Shown piece after piece: positions 50,752-60,936 of a stretch of DNA of 64,000 nucleotides. The stretch's first letter is position 1. The number at the start of each line of letters is the position of its first letter. The DNA lies in contig OZ010580.1 of assembly GCA_963932145.1 (NCBI GenBank), positions 39,116,524 through 39,180,523 on the forward strand. The letters run 5' to 3'. Origin of the DNA: Acanthosepion lycidas. Its lineage: Eukaryota; Mollusca; Cephalopoda; Sepiida; Sepiidae. Both the position numbers and the translations under genes were made by a program. The notes beneath the pieces were generated by a model. That model was not told where the DNA came from, ran no database searches, and saw only the letters and a list, made by a program, of their open reading frames with translations.

Positions 50752-52585
50752 CATTTCACCCCAAGTAAGCACGCAACATGCAGGAGAGTTACAGACTGTG
50801 AAAGTGAGAGAAAATACTTGGTATAGTGGGTGTGACACCCACTGGTGGTCGCAGCGCCAATATGTGACACTGCGCTATCGGCCCGTTGTCAAATCCCAGT
50901 TGCGGTGCGAAGCTGTAAGGTTTCTTCCACCAGCATTTGGGGTTGACTCCTTGTCGCTGCCACCAGCCTGTGTCCTGGTCGATCTGGTCGTTTCCGGTTC
51001 GATACCAGCTTTGTCGTTCCCACCTCACTTCTAACGTCTGGTTACCGAAGTAACTACTTTGATCTCAAGTCTAACCTACCCACGTTGTGACTTTGATCTT
51101 AGGTGGACGAAATCAATCAGGCGTCGGGCCGTAGTGCAAGCTGAATCCGGAGTGAAGGTGATATCGCACAAGTGTAAGTAAAAGAAGCAATAAAACAAAA
51201 CTCAAGAGCTTCAAATATGTTGAGAAATAACAAATTATCTTTATCCGTCTGTTATATACAGGAGTGTGTTTATCTCCCAGCCCGTTTCTATGGATTTGTG
51301 ACACTTTTGCGTTTCTTAAGTTTTGGTATCTTAAATCGTTCGTCAATATAACTTGCTTTTTAGTAGGAAGTCGAAGTCGGAAGGACGTGGAAATCTCTCG
51401 GTCAGCTTCTCCAACTGCAACTGACTTCAACTACAACTGCGAAAACTACTGCTAAAACTATTCAGGGACGTTCGTTTATATGGACACCGACCAAAACCCG
51501 GTATGGAGTCTGACGTGGCCTGGATTCCCAATAACTCTCAATTCATAACAAGAATTCTCTTTGTTCTTAGGCCAGGAAAACTAATTACTTCCCATTTTTG
51601 GAAGATTAATCTCTTTCCATTTCGGGGGTTTCTCCCTCGTCTGTGAGGGAAGGTCGGAGGAGAGTTATCCTCCTAGACTCTTACTCTGTCACACTGGTAT
51701 CTCATACCAATCCCCTCAATGGGTGCTAACAACTTCTCCGTCTTTCTCATGCATTCACCTCCGCATATCACCCATGCTACCACTTGACCAATGATCTCTC
51801 GGCTGTGTGGGTGTAGCTAGACTGGCCCTCTTAAAATTATTATCCAGAATTTTGTTTACAAAATCCCTTTTTTCTTTTTTTCTTTTTTTCTTCGGTCAAA
51901 ACATTTTTTTACAAACTCCAGATTGCCAAATAATTCTTATCACATCATTCTTTTGGGGACACCTAAAATTCACTTAGTCGGGTCTCTCTACCGACTCATC
52001 AATCACTGTCAAAACCCGGCACCTGTTTTTTTTCTGCTAAGTCAACTTTTAGTTGGGAGGTCTGTATTTTACCTGAGAATCAAATTCTTTATTTTTCTCA
52101 TGCCTTAAAATCCTCTTATCACCAGATGCCCATTTTTGACGACGCTGTGTCTGACGTCAACAGTTTGAAAAAGTAATAATACGATTTTCTTCCTCATGCC
52201 AGAATTCAAACACACACCAGATGGTTCCCTTCGTTGAACCCGGGAATTAAAATTAAATGATATCTCTGAAAGATAACTAATATCGATTCTCTCTGCCTGT
52301 ACCACGGTGGTCTCAAGCCGAAATTTTTTTATGGCCGCCATGTGTCGGTTGGCTTTGTTTTTCTTTCTGAATTCTGTTTCTCTTGGCGCGTCACTCCCTT
52401 ATCATGACATTAATCAGTTTTGACAGAATCTCATATCTCGCTTTTTCTTACGGATTTTCTGTCACGTGCGAAAAGTATCTTTCTTCGTAAATAAAATAAA
52501 ATCTTTTTAATGTCGTTCAGTCTATCTTTCGATATAGCTCTTTCTCGCCTTAAGTCTTTCCTGTTTTTAATTTCTATGGTTAATT
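50751..52585. other. Possible repeat debris, including a LINE 3'-end-like start
   Basis: AATCATTTCACCCCAAGTAAG at the left edge matches the 3' end of the LINE at 46303. A B-box-like CCGGTTCGATACC occurs near 50995. The rest is not identified. Confidence 0.35.
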
Positions 52586-52589
52586 ATTT

Positions 52590-54560
52590 AGCCAATTACC
52601 ATAGCTAAATAGTGTCACATGGGGATTGAGGAAAAGATAAAAGATGAACGGGATTCATGACAACAGAAGATGGTGGCTGACGTTGCATTTAAATTATTGA
52701 AGATTGTAGTTATCAAGGTAGCTAGTAACCAGAAAGGAGTTTCACTGTCGGGAAGTGTGAGAAACTGTTGGAGTAGAAGTGGCGGTTACATTTAACTATT
52801 TCAACAGTAAAAGGGTGGAACCTAGATGTAGTACGCTTAAATTCATGTAGTCAGGGCACCAGGGAAAAAGTTTGTCAGAACAGTTGCCACGAAAATATTT
52901 GTAGTAAAGACAGAGGGAAATCACGTCACATCTGTGAGAAAGTGACTGAAGTCGAGATGCCAAATCAGGATCGATTACATTGCAGATCCTTCTTTGGATT
53001 TTGATGAACGAGATGAACAGCAGGGGCACTAAACCAGATATTGCAACAGTATTCAATGTACGGACGAATGGTAGATTTGTAAATGTGCAAGATGGATTCT
53101 GACGTGAAAAACCTTCTGGCACGACACACTGAACCAATTTTCATTGCAGTAAATGCAGCTATTGATTCAATGTAGTCAGTTAAAAACGTGAGGCGAAGAA
53201 AGTGCAGTGAGACGCTCTCCTGTAGTCGAGCAGCAGCTATGATAATGGCGGACAGGAAATTTTCTCTATGGTGGTTAAATGTTTAGTTTTGGAGGCATTG
53301 AAATTTACAAGCCATTTTCTGCCCCAGTTAACTACTGATTCAAGGTCCTTTTCAAGGGTAACGGACAGGTTACCTTTGCTAGCTCTGACGGATTTGCCAT
53401 TGAGACTGGAGTAAATGCTAGTGTCATCTGCATAAATGCCTACTTGGGAACTGATGACATCAGGAAGATCATTGATGAAAATCAGAAACAGTGTAGAGCC
53501 CTGGGGGACATCCGCGTTTGTGTGAAAGAATCTGGAAGCGAACCTGTTCAGGATGATCTTAATTTCACAATTTGATAGGAATGATTGGCTTAAATCAAAC
53601 AATCGTCCTGTAATACCATAGCTCTGAAGCTTACGTCGCTGTGGCTGTAAATATCTCAAATGCATTTGAGATATCTACAGCCACAGCCGTTATTATCAAG
53701 AGCTTGATATACATATTCAGTGATGACCGTAAGCACATCAGCTGTAGACCGGGCAAAACGGAATACATATTGTTTGTCAGAGAGTAGGTCGTGAGAAGAT
53801 GCTTAACCACTTCAGCATTGATTAAAGCCTCGAATACTTTGCCGAAAATCGGTATGGCGATAATTTGAGGGATCAGAAAGTTTTCCAGAGTTCTTAAAAG
53901 GAGTACTTCCAGCAAGCTGGAAAGCAGCAACAAAGAAATAATTGTAGAGTTTGGAGAGAACTGGGGCCAGTTAGAGAGTACATTTCCTTAGGACGACGGT
54001 TGGTATCCCGTCACCTCCGCTTGCCTTATGGGAGTCCAATTCAGAAATGATGTCAGACACCAGTGACTGGGTTATGCGCATATCACTCAGTATAGCCTCA
54101 GTTCTAGTGGGAAAATCAGGTGTGGGTACTCCAGATGAGTCGAGTGTGGAGTTGAAAGAGAATTACCGAGCGAAACATTCCACCTTATCTGTCAGGACTT
54201 CAAATTGATTGAATAGTGGAGGGATTGTTGTTCAGCACATTCTTGCAAAGCCGGCAATAATCTCTGGAACCGAACTTGCGAGATGCTATACGCTATTTCA
54301 TTCTATCAGCAAACAGTAACTTCGCTTCATTGAGGACACGCTTGCACACATTACAAGCAGAGATAAAAAGACATCTGTTGCAATCAGACGTGTTGCTCTG
54401 GTACAAAGGGAACTAGTGATTCCTGTAGGCTATAGCGGCCGAACATGAAGATGAGAACCAAGGAGATAAACGCGATTTAACTTGGTATTTCCTTGCTGGA
54501 ATGAAAGCATCGATACAGGGAGACATTGTAGAGAATCAAGGGGAAAAATATTAAATTAAG
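52590..54560 (-). pseudogene. Jockey-like LINE relic, longest copy
   Basis: On the minus strand, in order: a linker region (SGGDGIPTVVLRKC-like, about 54010-53950); a motif A region (AVDISNAFE) disturbed by a palindrome at 53638-53687; LQSYGITGRLFDLSQSFLS; VPQGSTLFLIFINDLPD; YADD (53423-53434); FNASKTK; and a distal IQRRICNVIDPDL, LQSLSHRCDVISLCLYYKYF region at about 52800-53050. Non-LTR reverse transcriptase. Several frameshifts and stops, 5' end missing. The 3' part is homologous to the copy at 46290-47960. Confidence 0.85.
53638..53687. repeat. 50-bp palindrome inside LINE reverse transcriptase
   Basis: 23-bp arms with one mismatch around a self-complementary TGCA centre. It replaces the conserved residues that should follow the motif A aspartate region. 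Confidence 0.9.
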
Positions 54561-55063
54561 AAAAAAAAACAAAAAACAAAAAATCATACATTACATTCAA
54601 GAGTGATTCAAATTCACCCAATATAAGACTGGCAAGCTTCTCTCTCTTATTAGCGTTTTTTTTTAAACTAAAGTGAGAATTCTGGGATAGCCGTGCCCAC
54701 TATAGAATTAGCAATTGGGGAGGAGGAAGTAGGCAACATCATCTAAGAACCCCTTCCTTTTTGGGGACGTTGGGTGAGTGTGCACTTCTTACAACTTTTA
54801 ACTTTTTTATTTTTTGTTTTATAAAAAAGAAAAAAACAAAAATGAACTCTTTCAAACTGCGTTGGCAAATCCACACCCAGTAATTACCAAAACGAGAAAC
54901 CCTCATTAAATGCAATGAATCAAATAAATTATTAATTTGATATTAATTATTAGTATTATATTAACATACGATACAATATTATATTAACGTACGAAAAGTA
55001 TATATATATATATTAGCTTAAAAGTAGCCTTATCGGAGGGATCTCTCTCTATATATATATATA
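54561..55063. other. Noncoding DNA, unassigned
   Basis: A-rich stretch, a less AT-rich patch (about 54660-54790), and short TA tracts at about 55000 and 55051. No gene seen. Confidence 0.5.
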
Positions 55064-55188
55064 AAGTCATCCACAGACAGACTGTTTCGCAGCACTTCAG
55101 TGTGGCTAGACATCCGGTTGCCTCTAGCTAGGATCGAAACCCGACTGAATTGGTGTAAGTCGGAGCTTCTACCACGAAGCCGAAGGTG
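55064..55188 (-). mobile_element. Short tRNA-derived SINE
   Basis: The minus strand begins with a tRNA-like head: GGCTTCGTGGTAGAAGCTCC (A-box region) and GTCGGGTTTCGATCC (B-box). A body of about 65 bp follows, ending in a TATA tail. Short compared with the SINE at 30191. Confidence 0.7.
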
Positions 55189-55499
55189 AATTTAAGCGTA
55201 TTTATTTTTAGATAAACACACACAGTGACCGACAGTGACTCAATTCGCTTTTGCCGAAGAGTCTCGCCATATCAATTGGTCACCTTCTGTGAGAAAAATG
55301 ACGCGCCATGACGCAATTTACTTCAGCAGAAATTTGGAAACGGCATGCTTCACTGCTTGGGATTCCCGCCGGATGCTCCAATACGAACATTTCAGAGTGT
55401 TTGGGTGCCAATCTGAGGAGTGTGTAGAGGATTCGAAAAGAGTTGGATGAGTCTAATAGTGATTACAAAGGTACGGAAGCTCGGAAAACTCATTCTGAT

Positions 55500-55920
55500 C
55501 TTTCTGATAACGTTGGAGAGCCCCCATCAAGTGCCTTGAGAAGGTAGTGCTGCCCTGGGTCAAGAGAATGGCTGCTGGAAGATTCTATGTCTGGCAACAA
55601 GACTTTGCACCATGCCACACAAGCAGGAATACCCATTTATGACTGTCAGGCAATTTATGCGACCACATCACCTCGTATATTTGACCACCTAATTCCCCAG
55701 ACTGCAACCCCCTTGATTATTATGTGTGGGGCGCATTTGAACGAGAGAGCAACAGAACTCCTATCATACCAAAGATGAACTGAAGGCAAGGATTATGGTA
55801 GCATTAACCACCATAAACAAAGAAATCATCCAGAAGAGTTTCAGGAGATTCTGAAGTCGTCTGGTGGCTGTGGTTGAAACCAGTGGCGATTTTATTGAAT
55901 AAATTTACTATTTCAAGATA
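55500..55920 (+). pseudogene. Mariner-type transposase C-terminal half, pseudogene
   Basis: Plus-strand frames read YVWQQDFAPCHTSR (with the second catalytic Asp), then PPNSPDCNPLDYYVWGAFER (third catalytic region), and after a frameshift TKDELKARIMVALTTINKE, RLVAVVETSGDFIE and a stop near 55900. This is a DDE endonuclease of the IS630-Tc1-mariner group. A TGA replaces the Trp codon before PPNSPD. Lesions are few in this half, so the copy is relatively young. Matching to the family was not clear upstream of about 55500. Confidence 0.75.
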
Positions 55921-56707
55921 TTTTTGTGTCAGTTTGGTAAATATATCTGTTAAAATGTGATGTCGGTATCATTTTCATGTTTGCATAATTTAGACGACAA
56001 TTTATCCATAGCACTCTCTCTCTTCCTCTTCTTCTTTCTCTTTCTCTCTCTCTCTCACCCCCACCCCCCAAAAAAGAAGTAAACTTTAGCAAGAGAGAAA
56101 AGAAGTTGTATCGAAACCAGAAGAAAGGTAAACATTATCCTGAGAGCTACGAAACGACAGCTTCAATTGATTTGCCACTGAAGCCCCTAGACCAGAAACG
56201 AGAAAAAGAAAGAAAAGACATAAAAAGAAACGAAAAGAGAAAGAAAGAGAAAAGAGATCTAAAAGAAATATAAAATAAAAATATGAGAAAAGAAAAGAAG
56301 AAACACACTTAAGAGACATTAAGCTAAAAGAAGATAAAAAGAAAACCAACTTTAACGTTAACAAGTCCTTGTTGCTCATACATGTTTATACTAGTTCAGT
56401 GTATTTTTTTGTCATTGTTGTATATTTGCATGCAGGCCTGACCTAAGATCTTCAACCTTTCTGAGAGTATAAATTCCCCCCTCCCGTTATATTACGTTCC
56501 ACAACATTGCTTTTTGACTTATTGTTTTTGTTTTGTATTAATCAATGGTTGTTAATTAAAATCTATAACGATAAAAAGTGAATGTGAAAGGACAAGTTCA
56601 AAATTTCGATACCTACGTCAAAATTTAAATGGTAAGCGGCTCTGTGTCTTTAATGTTTCCATGTAAACAATAACTAGATTTTGTTGCATTTCTCCCCACC
56701 GCACCCA
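55921..56707. other. Low-complexity CT-rich and GAAA-rich noncoding DNA
   Basis: Pyrimidine-rich stretch about 56020-56070 and A/G-rich stretch 56090-56350. The open frames here are composition artefacts. Confidence 0.6.
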
Positions 56708-56787
<80 letters not shown>

Positions 56788-56846
56788 CATTATATATATA
56801 TATATATATATATACATATATATATAAATATATATATATATATATG

Positions 56847-56938
<92 letters not shown>
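56708..56938. repeat. Large (CT)n(TA)n and (CATA) microsatellite
   Basis: CT tract to about 56744, then nearly 200 bp of TA interrupted by CATACATA. Produces meaningless Tyr-Ile frames on both strands. Confidence 0.97.
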
Positions 56939-56943
<5 letters not shown>

Positions 56944-57329
56944 GATTCTATCAATAAGATTATTTTTTCTGAAGAAAACTACTTCGTGCAACGAACCGAG
57001 TCACTACACAGTTTTCTGTTTTATCATTCATTTGCTCTATCTCTCATCTCTACGCACACATGCTCATAATATACAATACCACGCAAAAATCGAAGGAAAC
57101 TTTCAGTTTTTAATAATTGTCAGTGGATGTTTCGAATGAAATATTGACCCTGTTGAAGTTATTGCCATATCTAATGATTATAGTTTGTAGCAGTTCTAAA
57201 TGAAAGTGTAATATACGAAACGACCTTTAAAAATACCCATGCAAATGTTTTTGATCACTTCACATATACCAATTCAGATATAATGTTTTAAAACAGAAAA
57301 ATGTCTATAATTAAAATTTAAACTGTAAT

Positions 57330-57800
57330 GTTTTCTTCAAGAAATTGATGTGCATTTTAAATAGTTCGTGTAACTTGCTTGAGCTTGAATAGTTACCGAA
57401 AAGGGATGCATACAAATCCTTCACTATTTTCATAGGTGTGAGATGCCACTTTCTTTGGCTGAGATCTCATGACTCTTCAAGATTGCGTGGATACTTTAAC
57501 AAATTCTTCTCTTTCTGTCGACATTTGTTATGAGTTGGTTAATCTTTCAGTACGATGGCACTTTCATTAACCAGACCCTGTTGTGTTGCACGCGATCTGT
57601 AGCTCCGTCATGCTGAAAAATATCGCTTTCATCCATATTTGTTATCAAATGGTCCTTCTTCAAGTCGATGTATTTGACAATATTAAAGTTACTGTCAATT
57701 TTAAATACCTTTCTTGTATTATCAATTTTTATGTATCCCGAAAGCACCGGAGTATTACCTCAAACCTCACACTTTCTTCGTGTACTGCAAGTTACCTTCT
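57330..57800 (-). pseudogene. Tc1-like transposase relic
   Basis: The minus strand reads GYIKIDNTRKVF, NIVKYIDL, DIFQHDGA (near 57603-57625, second catalytic Asp), then VLKD followed by a stop, PTH, and a RNLEES-like segment. This is the order seen in Tc1-type transposases. Decayed, with stops. Different from both other transposase relics. Confidence 0.55.
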
Positions 57801-57984
57801 GACAACTTATCGATTATTAGAATGCAGCTCCGTACTTGTTTAATAGCTGAATGGGATTTTATTCCAAAACATCTGCATCTATAGTTTATACCTCCTTGAC
57901 CAATCTATCCTCTCTCTAAATATTAGTTTAAATGGCTGAAATGTACCCTTTTACTTCGTACGCTCGTAAGTTGCGATTAGTGGT

Positions 57985-59300
57985 ATTGTTAATCTTCTTC
58001 TCTGTGACATGTCCCATCTTTTATACTTCTGAGTAAGGTTTGTCTTTTGTCATCCTTCCTAGTCGCTGTTCTGTCAACCATTTACATAAGTTTGTTAGTT
58101 AGGTTACCTTTGTCCCCCATGTCTTCAATATATCCTGTGAGTGTGAATTTCTCCAAGCCCTACTCCCCCATTATGTGCCCTAGGAATTTCAAGTATCTCT
58201 TTCTGATTTTAAATGTTCCTTTTGTTTCTGTTTTAAAACTTCGTCGTTGCTTATATGTCCAGTCCATGGTTTACTTGGCATCTTCCTGTAGAACCCTATT
58301 TCTGTTACCTCGAGTTTTCTTTGTATCTGTGAGGGCCTACGATTAAATCACGCTGAAAACAACGGTTCCAGTTCGGTCACCGAAGTTAAGCAACGTTGAA
58401 TCTGGTCAGTGATTAGATGGGGGATCGTTTGAGAACAATGGGAACTGGAAGCATCTTTTTACAACCCGAAATATCTTTCAGCTTTAAATAGCCCCCAAAT
58501 AGTTGATAAGACATAAAAGCACGCCAATCTGAGGAGATTGTTCAGCATTCACTGCCATGTAAGAGAACAGATATTACATAACAGTTCAACGTCCCTTTAT
58601 CTGTTTCTAACAAAATGTTCCTGTTATTATTTTGCCTAGATTCTGGAAGATATATTTCGATGTACAGTCACGTTTCCCATAGATATTTAAGTTTTTGTAC
58701 TTGCTTGATTCTGACGCCTTCAAATCGTAGTTCGCATCTTAGACTGTACCTTTTGCTGACAACAATACATTCTGTCATCTCGCACTCGATGTTTAGTCCT
58801 TTTCTCTCACTATCATTTATCAACTTCTCTAGCAGTTTCTGTCGCTTCCCTTGTGTCTGTTATCCTTACTATGTCATCTGCATATCTTATGTTGTTAAGA
58901 TTGTGACCACCTCTAATGGATCCTGGTAGTACTTCTAATTCTCTCAGGATCGCTTCACTGTAAAGGTTGAATTAGTCCAGTGAGAAGGCACATCCTTGTC
59001 TTACGCCCCTTTCTATTTTCATGTATTTACTGATTTCCTTTTCTATTCGTATGAATGCGCTTTGTTCTCAGTATAAGTTGTGAATTATTCTAATATCTTT
59101 CTCAAATAAAAAAGATTACCTTGGTGTTTAAAGAGTTCTTTGTGTTGTACTTTAACAAACGATTTTGCATAATCTATAAAACATAGGTATATATCCTTCT
59201 GTATTTGTATTACTCTTTCTGATATGATTCCAAATAAAAATCGCATCCTTGTTCCAGTGTTTCTAATGAACCGCACTGTTCTTGTCCTATTTTCGATCTA
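57985..59300 (-). pseudogene. RTE-like LINE relic with a 5S-like insertion
   Basis: The minus strand gives YLCFIDYAKSFVKVQHKELF (motif A, near 59160-59200), RGVRQGCAF (near 58995), YSEAILRELEVLPGSI, GGHNLNNIRYADD (motif C, about 58869-58886), IKQVQKFKYL, LNCYVISVLLHGSEC, and, beyond the 5S-like segment, LKFLGHIMG and GLEKFTLTGYIE. An RTE/CR1-group non-LTR reverse transcriptase with several stops and shifts. The 5' endonuclease domain was not seen. Confidence 0.8.
58335..58454 (+). pseudogene. 5S rRNA-like sequence
   Basis: About 120 bp aligning end to end with animal 5S rRNA: GCCTACG start, ATCACGCTGAAAAC, GGTCACCGAAGTTAAGCAAC (box A region), CTGGTCAGT, GATGGGGGATCG (intermediate element), and an end followed by T-run CTTTTT. 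Substitutions in box A (GTTGAATCTGG instead of GTCGGGCCTGG) and elsewhere make it a pseudogene or the head of a 5S-derived SINE. It lies antisense within a LINE relic. Confidence 0.85.
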
Positions 59301-60254
59301 CTTCTGCTACGTGCTCTATTCATCAGAATTTAGTGGATAAATTTCGTTATGTGGCTATTGGATAAGTAATAACAAAACAACGGTGCCATCTTTATCAGTC
59401 TCTCGCCGACCGGACAAATAAACTCCACGTTGTGTCTTTTATTCGGGTCGCCTTGCAGAAAATGTTATAAACGTTAACTGTATCCTGTTTCCAATATATT
59501 TATTTTGTTTTTGTTTTTATTCAAGGATTCACTTGCACGGTCTGGTGCTGCAGGTAGGTAGCACTTGGAAGAACTTCTGTCAACAGATCAGCTTTTTCCT
59601 TCAACCAGCAAGAACTCAAATTTTCTCCTACCACCTTCTGCCCATTTTTCGCAAATCACACGCGACTGGTTTAAAATTACCCTCTAACAGACATGAAGCC
59701 AGCGTCACGCCAAGCTGTTTCGGAACTTCTTTCTGTTTTGACCGTGTTTCTATAAAAGCTTGCGAACGAAACATTTGAACTTTCAGCCAGTTGTTCCTGA
59801 AAGTTTTATTTATTTTATTTCATTTTGGTCAGTCTGTAGGTGTTTCGTTGATTTTATTGTTTATGTAGTTATAAAAACACTAGACTCAGATTACATCATT
59901 TTCCATCTTTTTCTATATGAGTGTCATGATCACAACCCGGTCCCATTGTGTCAAAAAGTCACTCAACCATCGCCTGCATTAACTGAGCTCTTACAGTTTT
60001 CATCAGTTGCCATGTCATCCCATGCTGCAGATTTTGACAGTAAACAACCCTTCTTCAACCCGAAATGCTTCTAGTGCCTTGAAATTTCGAGAAGATTTTT
60101 GAAATAGCACTTCTTGAAATTCCTATTGCTCGATGGACATCTTCACTATCTTCATCCTTGTTTCTTAGGAAATATACGCCGAGATTTTAAGTAATGAAAG
60201 AATGCAGGAATTCGATGTATAATCTACACTATATATATATATATATATATAGGA
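59301..60254. other. Unassigned noncoding DNA
   Basis: About 950 bp of moderately complex sequence, with no family recognised. Open frames of 81 and 104 codons lack motifs. A TA tract at 60230-60251 ends the stretch. Confidence 0.45.
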
Positions 60255-60533
60255 AAAATTGGTGATATTGTAAAAATAAAAAAAGTGCCCACTTATGATT
60301 TACACTGAAACTATACTGAGTGGATCTTAGTTACAGTTTCTGGAAGAGAGTGCTTAATATATCAAGATCAGCAGTTTGAATAACGTCAATACGCTCAAAC
60401 CCTTAGTGTAACGCAGTCATGGACGGCTTCAGAACAGTTCATCAAGAAATGACCTTCCTAACAAATCGACCATAGTGAGATCCGAATCTGGGTCTCTTAG
60501 TCGGAAAGCGAACGGTTCAATCATTCGGCCAAA
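60255..60533 (-). mobile_element. tRNA-derived SINE
   Basis: The minus strand starts TTGGCCGAATGATTGAACCG (A-box region), then GACCCAGATTCGGATCTC (B-box region), as in tRNA-type heads. A body of about 200 bp follows, and the element ends next to the TA tract at 60230-60251. Flanked on its 5' side by CATA repeats. Confidence 0.65.
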
Positions 60534-60659
60534 TATACATACATACATACATGCATACATACATACATACATACATAAGTACATCTATCAGTCTTTGTCT
60601 TTTGTCTCTCTCTCTCTCTATCTCTCTATGTATATATATATATGTATGTATGTATATAG
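60534..60659. repeat. (CATA)n, (TC)n and (TA)n microsatellites
   Basis: CATA units 60534-60577, a short unique part, then TC, TA and TGTA units from 60606. Confidence 0.95.
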
Positions 60660-60877
60660 AAATTAATTCAAGACGCTAATCATTAGTATGTATAGTAAAG
60701 TTGATCTTTACTGATTAGCCTACTACGTAGGTTGGCCTAGTAAATATATACAAAAGTAAATCATTTGTTTCTACTCTTGTGGGTCTACGCCGTAAAATAC
60801 TCTGGAATATTAAAAGGTGCGAAGAACTAGGTGAGTGTGAGATAGACATATTAACGATCTCTTTCCCCCTTCTCCCA

Positions 60878-60893
60878 GTCTCTCTCTCTCTCA

Positions 60894-60930
<37 letters not shown>
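60878..60930. repeat. (TC)n(AT)n microsatellite
   Basis: TC tract passing into a TA tract. Confidence 0.95.

Positions 60931-60936
<6 letters not shown>

Noticed and set aside
56618-56991. Tyr-Ile repeat proteins on both strands
   Set aside because: Direct translations of the (TA)n and CATA microsatellite.
58335-58454. Functional 5S rRNA gene
   Set aside because: Box A and other conserved positions are altered, and the copy lies alone inside a LINE rather than in a tandem array.
60534-60577. CRISPR-like array from regularly spaced CATA units
   Set aside because: Simple tetranucleotide repeat without spacers; the genome is eukaryotic.
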